Shown: positions 1-7,302 of the stretch, piece after piece
Layout: each line of letters opens with the position of its first letter
How positions within the stretch are numbered: position 1 is the first letter of the stretch
Origin: Candidatus Thiosymbion ectosymbiont of Robbea hypermnestra
GTDB taxonomy: Bacteria > Pseudomonadota > Gammaproteobacteria > Chromatiales > Chromatiaceae
DNA length: 12,785 nt
Direction: 5' to 3'
Assembly: GCA_020443945.1 (NCBI GenBank)
Contig: JAIZWN010000501.1
Location: 1 to 12,785 of the forward strand
Translations under genes and position numbers: made by a program
Notes under the pieces: generated by a model
The model's input: only the letters and a program-made list of their open reading frames with translations
The model's database searches: none
What the model was told of the DNA's origin: nothing

Positions 1-342
1 TGCTCGGTGTTCTCCTCTCGCCTGGGCGCGGTTGGGAGGGCTCTGAGGGTGAAAAATAAGGTGAAACGGGGCACTAGGAGGCTTTGCATTGTGGATCCGG
101 ACGCAGATTGGACTTGCACGGGACGGGAACAAAGTATTCTATTCCATCATATGCTCGATACCGAAAGCGCGATCCATCCGATATGGCGTATACGAGACCA
201 CGATAGTATTCTCCGCCAAGTTCAAACTGTTCTCAGGAATTTCAATAATTGTTCCAAAATCTATACCTGCATCGCTTGATCCGGAAACCGTGTGGTACGT
301 TTTTGCCAAAATCGGCATCAGCGAACACTTCCGGGAGCGGAA
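1..342. other. Leader region upstream of the dnd-like operon, no convincing gene
   Basis: I see no recognisable gene here. Short open frames exist on both strands. One runs from a GTG at 91 to the stop at 277-279, with an AGGAGG at 76-81 placed 9 bases upstream; it would encode about 62 residues resembling nothing I know. A TTG at 89 could use the same ribosome site in another frame. A 59-residue minus-strand frame (318 down to 139) has natural-looking composition but no recognised family. These overlap each other, so at most one can be real. The first 50 bases (GC-rich, with GGTTGGGAGGG at about 29-39) loosely resemble the repeat near 11331-11362. I could not pick out a convincing promoter. 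Importantly, the end of a dndB gene is not present in this stretch. Confidence 0.5.
333..337 (+). promoter_or_regulatory. Ribosome binding site that decides the dndC start
   Basis: GGGAG lies five bases before the ATG at 343. The upstream in-frame GTG at 292 has no comparable site, so translation most likely begins at 343. This makes the protein 17 residues shorter than the longest frame. Confidence 0.6.
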
Positions 343-1689
343 ATGCCAACTGATCCGGCTATCGCTCCCCATCAGTCTTCGGCTTCCCTGAACAGGTCGG
401 CCCAGGCATCCTTGGAGTCCCTCTATTTCGCCGATACCCGCCGCTGGGTTGTCGCGTTCTCGGGCGGGAAGGACTCCACGGTTGTCCTGCAGCTGGTTTT
501 CGAGATGCTGGTCGAGCTCGGGGACAAGGCGAAGAAACCTGTGGTCGTGCTGTCGTCAGACACTAGGGTGGAGGCGCCGAACGTCGCGGCTTACGTAACC
601 GACGCATTGGAGAAGGTTGAAGAATCGGCACGGGCGTTGCGGATACCCCTCAGTACAAGACTGGTAGAACCCTCTGCATCCGAGAGTTTTTGGGGAAAGC
701 TCATTGGAAAGGGGTACCCCCCTCCGTCGCGCTGGTTCCGATGGTGTACCAGCAACATGAAGATCAGGCCATCGCGCCGCGCAATTGATAAGATCACTCG
801 AGCCCATGGTAGCGTAATCTTACTGCTCGGGTCGCGCATTACCGAGAGCACTCAGCGTGGTCGCACTATGCAGGAACGGAGCATCAATAGCCGCGGCCTG
901 AACCCACACCACGAAATCCCGAACGCCCTGGTAGCTACGCCTATCGCCGAATGGACCACGGACGACGTTTGGGAATACCTGGTGAATAATCCTTGTCCCT
1001 GGGGTGGCAATCACGGTTTTCTCCTGTCTCTCTACCGCCAGGCCGGAGGGGGCGAGTGTCCCGTCGTATTCGACCTCAATACGCCCTCCTGCGGGGGCAG
1101 CCGGTTCGGCTGTTGGACTTGCACGGTTGTTAAGGAAGACAAATCATTACAGGGCTTTATACGCTCCGGCGAGGATCATCTTCAACCGCTGGTGGATTTC
1201 CGTAATTGGTTGGTTGGCCTGAGAGATGAGCCGGGATATCGCAGTCACGTCAGGCGCAACGGAAATGCTGGACCCGGACCGTTTCTACCGGCCGCAAGGC
1301 AGGAGATTTTGGAGTCAGTTCTAGCTCTGGAAGAGCGAATGGGATTCCCGTTAATCACTGATGAGGAACTAGCGTATATTCAAACAGAGTGGTCCGCGGA
1401 ATTCGATTATCAGAATCAAATAGCCGTGCGGATTGCGGCGAAGCATGGGAGGATGATCACCGTGTCTGACGCGACAGGTAAGGACAATTCGTTTGCAGAG
1501 CATGAAATGGTCGAAGCAGCCGCCCTGGAGGCGGGCATTGATCCGGACCTTCTGCGACAGGCGTTAGACATTCGTCGTAAAGAGTTCCCGTCTCTGGACA
1601 AGTGGGGCGCCAAAACCGGTTTTGAACGGGCTTTGGGAGACCTGGTAAAAAAAGCGGCTCACCAGGCCGAGCAGACGCCGCCGCAATGA
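343..1689 (+). CDS. dndC: DndC-like DNA phosphorothioation sulfurtransferase (PAPS reductase fold)
   Basis: Predicted 448-residue member of the DndC branch of the PP-loop ATPase/PAPS-reductase superfamily. In the Dnd pathway DndC binds an Fe-S cluster and ATP and helps activate the DNA backbone and deliver sulfur. Seen directly: the PP-loop SGGKDST at residues 40-46, preceded by a conserved WVVAF strand; SSDT at about 71-74; RWCTSNMKIRPS with Cys135; LLGSRITES; and a cysteine cluster in ECPVV (Cys229) and CGGSRFGCWTC (Cys240, 247, 250), the pattern expected for Fe-S ligation. Length is close to the family's usual 450-500. The ATG at 343 is chosen over the GTG at 292 because of its ribosome site. 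The stop overlaps the next start as ATGA, implying translational coupling. A plain CysH or CysD is unlikely, given the extended cysteine region and the dndD-like neighbour. Confidence 0.88.
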   Translation: MPTDPAIAPHQSSASLNRSAQASLESLYFADTRRWVVAFSGGKDSTVVLQLVFEMLVELGDKAKKPVVVLSSDTRVEAPNVAAYVTDALEKVEESARALRIPLSTRLVEPSASESFWGKLIGKGYPPPSRWFRWCTSNMKIRPSRRAIDKITRAHGSVILLLGSRITESTQRGRTMQERSINSRGLNPHHEIPNALVATPIAEWTTDDVWEYLVNNPCPWGGNHGFLLSLYRQAGGGECPVVFDLNTPSCGGSRFGCWTCTVVKEDKSLQGFIRSGEDHLQPLVDFRNWLVGLRDEPGYRSHVRRNGNAGPGPFLPAARQEILESVLALEERMGFPLITDEELAYIQTEWSAEFDYQNQIAVRIAAKHGRMITVSDATGKDNSFAEHEMVEAAALEAGIDPDLLRQALDIRRKEFPSLDKWGAKTGFERALGDLVKKAAHQAEQTPPQ

Positions 1690-3725
1690 TCCTCGAGCAT
1701 TTACGCATCCACAATCTGTTCTCCTATTGTGGCCCGTGTGACTTCGACCTGACACCCCCGGGCGATGGTCGTAATGTCGCGCTGATATGGGGACGCAACG
1801 GCTACGGCAAGACCAGCTTCCTGAACAGCCTCAAGTTGTTGCTTACGGGCGTGTCCAACGAACTGCGCGAAGGTGTGCAGACTGAGAGGCCACGCTTCGG
1901 CCGAAATGAATATTTGCTCGGTCGTGGAGACGAGTGGATAGGCGTTTTCAACCAAAGAGCCCGCGCCGCAGGAGAGCATACATTTGGAGTGACGCTGAAC
2001 TGGCGCGAGAAGGAGGGAGCGGTCCAAGTGGAACGTACTTGGACGATGGAGGATGAGGAAGCCATCGAGACCCTACGGGTTACCCCGAGCTTTGGTGCGC
2101 CGCTGGAAGACAAAGGTGGGAATCTTGAGGGTGAGGCGCGCGCCTTCATTCAGGCCCGACTGCCGGAGGCGGTCATGCCCTTCTTTATCTACGATGCTGA
2201 GAAGGTGCAACAGATTGCCGAGGCAAATCGGGAGGGCCAGCTCCGCCAGATCGAGCAACTGTTGGACTTGGCCGATATCGACCTCGTCAATGACTATCTG
2301 GGACGCAATTTGGCCCATTGGCGTCGGGATTCCAAGGACACAAGCCAACACAAGATCAATTCGCTTGGCTTCGATATCCAGGCCCTCGAAGAGCGGGTTG
2401 CGGGACTAGCAGCCGAGCGCCAGGACTTACAAGATCAAATCGAGAAGACGGACTACGAAATCAAGAGACTCGATGTTGCCTTGCAGGCCAGGCGGCAATC
2501 GGCCCTTCAAAGCGAAGAGTCCAAGCTTGCCGGCAAGCGGGATGGTGTAGTGGCCGCGTTGGAAGAGACCGTGCAGCGTTTTTTCGATGACTTCACCCGC
2601 GACGCGCCTCTTCTCCTGCACACTCGTCTTATGGGAATCGCTGCACGAGAGCTTGAAAAGATCGCGTCTCATCCTAACCGGCGTCTGCGTGACGAGTTAG
2701 AGCGTGTTTTTTCAGCCCTACCGGAGAGACTGTTTTCCGACCCGCCCTTGCCGGTTCCCCCTTTGAACCAGGATCAGGACGACTTTCTGCGACGCAAATT
2801 GACGCGGGTGCTGGACAGCTATCGACCCGACACAGCGGATTTGACAGAGGGACTGTTCCATCTTCCACCCTCGAAGGCTGACGCCCTGTTTCGGATGGTG
2901 GACGACTACGCGCAAGATGACCACCGACGCTCCCAATGGTCTCGCGATCTGATCCAGATCCGAAAACTTAAGACCGAGCTAGCGGAAATAGAGCGCAAGC
3001 GCAATGACGTCGCGAATCTCGCCCCGGAGGAGCGGAGGCTGTTTGAGGAACGATTGGCTGAAAAGGAAAGACTGACTGATGAGCTTGCCAAGCTCAACCA
3101 ACAGCTCGGGGGGCTGGACGGTCGGGAGCGCAATTTGAATCGGGACCTGGGGCAGAAACGCGAAACAAAACGTCAGGAAGAAAGGAAAGCGGTGTCCGCC
3201 GGCACCGCCAGAGACAAGCTAATTCTTGGTCAGAGACTACAGTCGGCCCTCGCGGCGTATCGGGGCATGCTCAAGGCGCGGCGTCGGGAGGATATCGAAA
3301 AGGCATTCAATGATCGATTTGCAGAGCTGATGACGTCCCACAGCCAGATTCGGCACATCCAGGTGAAAGATGACTTTTCCTGGCACTATCTTGCCGACCA
3401 AGAAGTACCTGTGGGCATGAGCAACATCTCGGCAGGGATGAAGCAGCTAGTCGCGCAGGCATTGCTTTGGGCACTGAAAAACGTATCCGGCAAAGAGGCC
3501 CCCGTGGTTGTCGACACGCCGTTGGCGCGTTTCGACCGTGGACATCAGGAAAACATCATCACCCGCTATTACCCTCATGCGGGTGCCCAGGTCATCATGC
3601 TTCCCACTGACGCCGAACTGGATCTGGAAAAATACGCCTTGTTGAAGCCACACATCTATCGGGAATATCGCCTGGACAACCAGGACGGGGACCGCACCCA
3701 TGTGCTTTCGGGGGGCTATTACTGA
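1686..3725 (+). CDS. dndD: DndD-like SMC/Rad50-type ATPase of DNA phosphorothioation
   Basis: Predicted 679-residue ABC-type ATPase with a coiled-coil middle, matching DndD in length and layout. DndD hydrolyses ATP and is thought to remodel or nick DNA for sulfur insertion with DndC and DndE. Seen: IWGRNGYGKTSF with Walker A at residues 36-43; an FFIYDAEK element at 166-173, like the FFFDGEK region of DndD and RecF-type ATPases; heptad-like charged stretches at about 230-290 and 425-500; an SAGMKQ signature at 582-587; and Walker B VVVDTPLARFD at 607-617, followed by QVIMLPTDAELD. The coils are shorter than in Rad50, and I see no CxxC zinc hook. It starts inside the dndC stop codon (ATGA overlap) and its own stop shares one base with the next start (TGATG), so the three genes appear coupled. 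Confidence 0.87.
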   Translation: MILEHLRIHNLFSYCGPCDFDLTPPGDGRNVALIWGRNGYGKTSFLNSLKLLLTGVSNELREGVQTERPRFGRNEYLLGRGDEWIGVFNQRARAAGEHTFGVTLNWREKEGAVQVERTWTMEDEEAIETLRVTPSFGAPLEDKGGNLEGEARAFIQARLPEAVMPFFIYDAEKVQQIAEANREGQLRQIEQLLDLADIDLVNDYLGRNLAHWRRDSKDTSQHKINSLGFDIQALEERVAGLAAERQDLQDQIEKTDYEIKRLDVALQARRQSALQSEESKLAGKRDGVVAALEETVQRFFDDFTRDAPLLLHTRLMGIAARELEKIASHPNRRLRDELERVFSALPERLFSDPPLPVPPLNQDQDDFLRRKLTRVLDSYRPDTADLTEGLFHLPPSKADALFRMVDDYAQDDHRRSQWSRDLIQIRKLKTELAEIERKRNDVANLAPEERRLFEERLAEKERLTDELAKLNQQLGGLDGRERNLNRDLGQKRETKRQEERKAVSAGTARDKLILGQRLQSALAAYRGMLKARRREDIEKAFNDRFAELMTSHSQIRHIQVKDDFSWHYLADQEVPVGMSNISAGMKQLVAQALLWALKNVSGKEAPVVVDTPLARFDRGHQENIITRYYPHAGAQVIMLPTDAELDLEKYALLKPHIYREYRLDNQDGDRTHVLSGGYY

Positions 3726-5194
3726 TGGCCAGGGTCTACACCTCGCGGGTTGATGAGGATACAGTCGATTCCGTCCTACGGAAGGGATTAATGGTTCAAG
3801 GTCCTAAATGGACAGTGCTGCGTATCGCCTTGGCCCTGTCCCTGAAACAATCTGATCCCCCCTCCGAGGCGTTCGACACGCAGGTTGAGGGCAAGGGCGG
3901 CGAATACAGTCTGGATCAGATCACCGGGCGTGGACAAAAGGAACCGGAAGAGTTTGTGGACGCCTTTCGGGCGCTGTTGTCCGCCTATCATGGGGAGGAC
4001 CTATTCGGGGACGATGATCGGTATACGAGCTTTCTGCAGCGGCATATCCGGCGCGGTCTTCGGGAGATTCGATCCTCCTGGCGGGAGTCCCATGATTTTC
4101 ACGAGTTCTTACGCCAGGAGTTTTTTACTTTTCCGGATGACCATGAAGAGGGCGCAGCACCGGATACGTCCAGCCTGATTCACGCCCTGGAGGAATTCGG
4201 GCTGACCGCAGTTCTAGTGGAAAGCAGAGATGGTCCTCGCGTAACGCGCCATACGGTGCGCTTCAGCGATGCGGAGGACTACAGCCGACTGGAACGCAGG
4301 CTAAATGACTTGGGATTTACCCTGGGTCTCAAGGACGCGGGAATATTCCTGTCTCCGGCGGGAGAGCCGAAGACTGCCTGGCTGGATGTCCCCCGTCCTG
4401 CGCAGGAATGGAAGTCGGTAGGTGTCGAGGCGTTTGCAGATTGGTCGCCGCAGGGGAAGGGTTTGCCTCTGATGCTGGGTGTGGACATCCGCGGTGATCC
4501 CATTATTCGCAACTTGGCTGAGGCCCCTCATGTCTTGCTGGCCGGAACGACAGGCAGCGGCAAAAGTGTGTGCCTGCACGCAATACTCCTGTCGCTCTTG
4601 GCTAACCATGACGCGCGGGGGCTTCGGCTGCTGTTGGTCGATCCGAAGCGGGTGGAGCTCTCGCCTTACGAAGGATTGCCCCACTTGCTCGCACCCATCG
4701 TTACCGATGGCGTGGAAGCGGCCCGCGCCTTTAAGAATCTCACCAAAGAAATGGAGCAGCGAGAAAAGCTGTTGGCCTCTCGCGGCGTCCGAGAGTGGGA
4801 CAGTCTGCAACATACGGCGCCCCCCCGCATCGTTGTCATCGTCGAGGAGCTGGCCGATTTATTTGATCAGGGGCCGGAATCCGAGGATCCGCTAGTGCGA
4901 TTAGCGCAAAAAGCGCGTGCCACGGGCATTCACCTCGTCCTTGCCACCCAGCGTCCTGATGCAGCTACTTTTAGTGGATTACTGCGTGCGAATGTGCCGT
5001 CGCGAATTGCGCTAACCGTCCTCAAGGCGGCGGATTCTCGCATTATTCTCGATGAGGATGGAGCTGAGAGACTCCTGGGCAAGGGAGACATGCTGGTGAA
5101 ATGGCTGGGAGAAAAGTTGGTACGTGTACACGGATTCAATGTGCGTCCAACCGACGTTACCGATGCGGTCAAGCACCTCGGAAGGGAGGGATAG
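3725..5194 (+). CDS. DndE-like domain fused to FtsK/SpoIIIE-type DNA translocase
   Basis: Predicted 489-residue two-part protein. Residues about 8-125 carry a pattern typical of DndE (DUF1832): WTVLRIALALSL at 29-40, GGEYSLDQITG at 58-68, FRALLSAYHGE at 81-91, then a helix with RHIRRGLREI at 106-115. DndE is normally a free protein of about 110 residues that binds nicked duplex DNA. Residues about 150-250 resemble the FtsK alpha domain (GPRVTRHTV; GLPLMLGVDIRGDPI). Residues 265-470 are the FtsK beta motor: Walker A AGTTGSGKS (273-281), LLLVDPKRVELSPYEGLPH, Walker B IVVIVEEL with Glu374-Glu375, LAQKARATGIHLVLATQRP, and ILDEDGAERLLGKGDML. There is no gamma winged-helix domain and no membrane segment, so a cytosolic, non-KOPS-guided motor is expected. 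It shares one base with dndD. The motor call is very secure and the DndE call is good. Confidence 0.85.
   Translation: MARVYTSRVDEDTVDSVLRKGLMVQGPKWTVLRIALALSLKQSDPPSEAFDTQVEGKGGEYSLDQITGRGQKEPEEFVDAFRALLSAYHGEDLFGDDDRYTSFLQRHIRRGLREIRSSWRESHDFHEFLRQEFFTFPDDHEEGAAPDTSSLIHALEEFGLTAVLVESRDGPRVTRHTVRFSDAEDYSRLERRLNDLGFTLGLKDAGIFLSPAGEPKTAWLDVPRPAQEWKSVGVEAFADWSPQGKGLPLMLGVDIRGDPIIRNLAEAPHVLLAGTTGSGKSVCLHAILLSLLANHDARGLRLLLVDPKRVELSPYEGLPHLLAPIVTDGVEAARAFKNLTKEMEQREKLLASRGVREWDSLQHTAPPRIVVIVEELADLFDQGPESEDPLVRLAQKARATGIHLVLATQRPDAATFSGLLRANVPSRIALTVLKAADSRIILDEDGAERLLGKGDMLVKWLGEKLVRVHGFNVRPTDVTDAVKHLGREG
5185..5190 (+). promoter_or_regulatory. Strong ribosome binding site for the ATPase gene
   Basis: GGAGGG lies seven bases before the GTG at 5198 and overlaps the last codons of the translocase gene. 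It supports GTG at 5198 as the true start and suggests that this gene initiates independently rather than only by coupling. Confidence 0.7.
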
Positions 5195-5197
5195 ACA

Positions 5198-6436
5198 GTG
5201 CCGGATATTCACATCGACGAATTTGCGCCTTTGTACCTCTCGGTGGATCGGGTTGGACCCTTCCAGTCACGCATGGAGGAGTTCGATTTCACGGATGTCA
5301 ACAACGAACCGTGCAATGTCTACCTGATGGTCTCCAAGAACGGGCGCGGCAAAACTACGGTGATGGAGATGCTCGCCACAATGATGGGCATGCTGGGCAA
5401 AACCGAGTGCACGAGCCTGGGATTCGAGGCTTTCGACCGTGAGCATGGGAGGGCGCAATGGGATCTGCGCGTTACCCTGAGGCAGGATGGGCGACGCGAG
5501 ACCATGATTCTCTCGCTTCTTGCAGGATTTATGGGGAAAGAGATATCGCTGAAGTTGTGGGGCGAGTCGGATTGCAAGAAGTTCGGTGCCAGCGGCTGGT
5601 GTCGCTTCGGCTTTGTTCGCAATGCGTTCGGTCGGTACAGCATGGTCGGTCGCGGTAATACCTGGGTGCAGGATTTCAACCTATTGATACAGGCCGCTAT
5701 AGGTACCCGCTTATTCGGCTTCGAAAGCGATGCGCTGAGCTATCCGGCCCTGATCTATTTCTCCGCCTATCGAAATATCATTCCGATGCCTGACGGTGAC
5801 AGGGCCATTGTCGCCCCGAGAGACTGGAATTACCGGCCGGTACACGTGTTCGATGTCGAAGGTCGGGATTGGCGGGATTCACTCGACAACCTGTTGGTGT
5901 GGCTCAAATGGTTGGACGACGACCGCTTCGATGCTGCTGTTTCCGCCATCAACGATCGGGTTTTCAAGGTTGACGACGAGCACTTCAGCGCGGGGAAAAA
6001 GCTGAAAGGGGTACGAAAGGAGCCACCCGAGGCAATTGTGGAATCCGAAGACGGCCAGCAGCATCGTCTGGATCGCCTCTCCAGCGGTGAGAAAAGCCTG
6101 GTGCAGCTATATTTGCGCTTGGGATCCCACATGACGCAGAACACGATTTTGCTTGTGGATGAACCGGAGGTTCACTTACATCGTAGCTGGCAATACGAGG
6201 CCCTGTACACGTTGACGAACCTAGCCAAGTCCCACTTTCCCAATGTGACTGTGATCCTGGCCACGCATTCCGAGCGCATCATGAAGGCATTTGCCCTCGA
6301 CCAAAAAGAGGAAAACTTGCGAAAAGGGGCCTACATCATCGAAACGGCCGAGGAGGAAGAACAAGCGGATTTGATTGCCAGGGAAGCGCGGGAAAAGAAA
6401 TTAGAGGGTGACGGGAGGGAATCATGGGAGCAGTGA
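5198..6436 (+). CDS. ABC/AAA21-type ATPase, AriA-like partner of the DUF4435 protein
   Basis: Predicted 412-residue soluble ATPase of the OLD/AAA21/RecF-like ABC class. Seen: Walker A SKNGRGKTT (46-54), a central insertion with little recognisable sequence (about 100-290), signature LSSGEKS (294-300), Walker B ILLVDEPEVHLH (317-328) and H-loop ILATHSE (353-359). The C-terminus is a Lys/Glu-rich tail with no nuclease domain, so the nuclease function would have to come from the next gene. ATPases of this type paired with DUF4435 form the PARIS defence system, where AriA senses phage anti-restriction protein and holds or releases AriB. That role is inference here; I matched architecture, not sequence identity. 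It begins three bases after the translocase stop and overlaps the next gene by 13 bases. Alternatives are an OLD-like ATPase with an uncharacterised partner. Confidence 0.85.
   Translation: MPDIHIDEFAPLYLSVDRVGPFQSRMEEFDFTDVNNEPCNVYLMVSKNGRGKTTVMEMLATMMGMLGKTECTSLGFEAFDREHGRAQWDLRVTLRQDGRRETMILSLLAGFMGKEISLKLWGESDCKKFGASGWCRFGFVRNAFGRYSMVGRGNTWVQDFNLLIQAAIGTRLFGFESDALSYPALIYFSAYRNIIPMPDGDRAIVAPRDWNYRPVHVFDVEGRDWRDSLDNLLVWLKWLDDDRFDAAVSAINDRVFKVDDEHFSAGKKLKGVRKEPPEAIVESEDGQQHRLDRLSSGEKSLVQLYLRLGSHMTQNTILLVDEPEVHLHRSWQYEALYTLTNLAKSHFPNVTVILATHSERIMKAFALDQKEENLRKGAYIIETAEEEEQADLIAREAREKKLEGDGRESWEQ
6414..6418 (+). promoter_or_regulatory. Ribosome binding site for the DUF4435 gene
   Basis: GGAGG lies five bases before the ATG at 6424, inside the end of the ATPase gene. 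It fixes the start of the DUF4435 protein and shows that the 13-base overlap is genuine. Confidence 0.7.
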
Positions 6437-7302
6437 AAAGCAGCCCGGAGCTAAGGCTAAGCGATCCTGATCGGTTGGTAGCCCGTTACGGTGGAGTGCC
6501 TGTCATTTATGTAGAATCCGACGAAGATCGCTACGTCTACGGTGAATGCTGGTTCAAAGATTGGCTGTCCCGGGTGGAATTTCAGCCCGCCATGGCCCAG
6601 TGTGGATTTTCCGGTTGCTCAGCGGTTATCGAAGCGGTTGGTGGTGAGCGGGCGGCTGGCAATCTGGCCTGGGGCATCGTCGACCGAGACACAGTGATGA
6701 GTCGGGATATCTGGTGCCTGGTGCATGAGACGGACGATACGAAGTATGAGTCGGTAGAACCCTTCGGAACAGAAATCAAGGTTCTGTGTCGCTGGGAGAT
6801 GGAGAGCTATCTTGCCGACGCGATCGCTTTGGAGCAGTGCCGAGCCGAGTTGAAGCGTCAGCCTCGACGATCTGATTCGATTGTCGCCCAGGAGCTTCTT
6901 GACCAATGCGATGCATTAGTGCCGCACGCGGCGATCAATGCGACTTGCCACGAGCTTAGAGTGCGAGGGTCTGGCGATGGCTACACCGATCGATTTCCCA
7001 CCAGATCAGCGGTAGAGGCGGACGTTCAATCTAAGCTGTTGCCGAACCTACCTGATCCGGCGGGAGCGCTTTACGCAAAGCACGTCCCGTTGGTAGAGGC
7101 CTTCGACAAATCTGGCAGCCCGCCGGGCGAGCGCGTCGATGCTCTGTTGCGCCGGGTAGACGGCAAAGGATTTCTGAGTCGGTTCGGCTTCATCCACAAC
7201 ATTACCGTGGACCTGAAAGGATTACTTGCTAACCGAATTAAAGAGCAGGCGAGGATACCTTCCGAGATCAGGGACTTCGTAGCAAAGATCGCCAACATTT
7301 GA
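6424..7302 (+). CDS. DUF4435 (TOPRIM-like) protein, AriB-like candidate effector
   Basis: Predicted 292-residue protein with the marks of DUF4435, a family with a TOPRIM-like fold. Seen: a YVESDEDRY segment at residues 29-37 (Glu31, Asp33, Asp35), in the position of the glutamate motif of TOPRIM nucleases; LAWGIVDRD at 81-89 (Asp87, Asp89), like the DxD motif; CRWEMESYLAD at 122-132, like the family's R-E-x-E-N/S-Y-L motif; and DGKGFLSRFGF near 236-246. In PARIS the DUF4435 protein AriB is the toxic effector, reported to cut host tRNA when released from its ATPase partner. All acidic residues expected for metal binding appear present, so activity is plausible. It overlaps the ATPase gene by 13 bases and is the last gene of the operon. 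The family call is good. Effector role and any link to phosphorothioated DNA are inference. Confidence 0.78.
   Translation: MGAVKSSPELRLSDPDRLVARYGGVPVIYVESDEDRYVYGECWFKDWLSRVEFQPAMAQCGFSGCSAVIEAVGGERAAGNLAWGIVDRDTVMSRDIWCLVHETDDTKYESVEPFGTEIKVLCRWEMESYLADAIALEQCRAELKRQPRRSDSIVAQELLDQCDALVPHAAINATCHELRVRGSGDGYTDRFPTRSAVEADVQSKLLPNLPDPAGALYAKHVPLVEAFDKSGSPPGERVDALLRRVDGKGFLSRFGFIHNITVDLKGLLANRIKEQARIPSEIRDFVAKIANI

Noticed and set aside
292..342. GTG at 292 as the dndC start
   Set aside because: No ribosome site precedes it, while ATG 343 has GGGAG at a five-base distance and gives a normal DndC N-terminus.
4301..4813. 170-codon minus-strand frame inside the translocase gene
   Set aside because: Antisense to conserved FtsK motor motifs and without any domain of its own.
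6424..7302. DUF4435 gene as an OLD-family TOPRIM nuclease
   Set aside because: OLD proteins carry ATPase and TOPRIM in one chain; here they are separate, and the WEMESYL and GKGFLSR motifs fit DUF4435 better.
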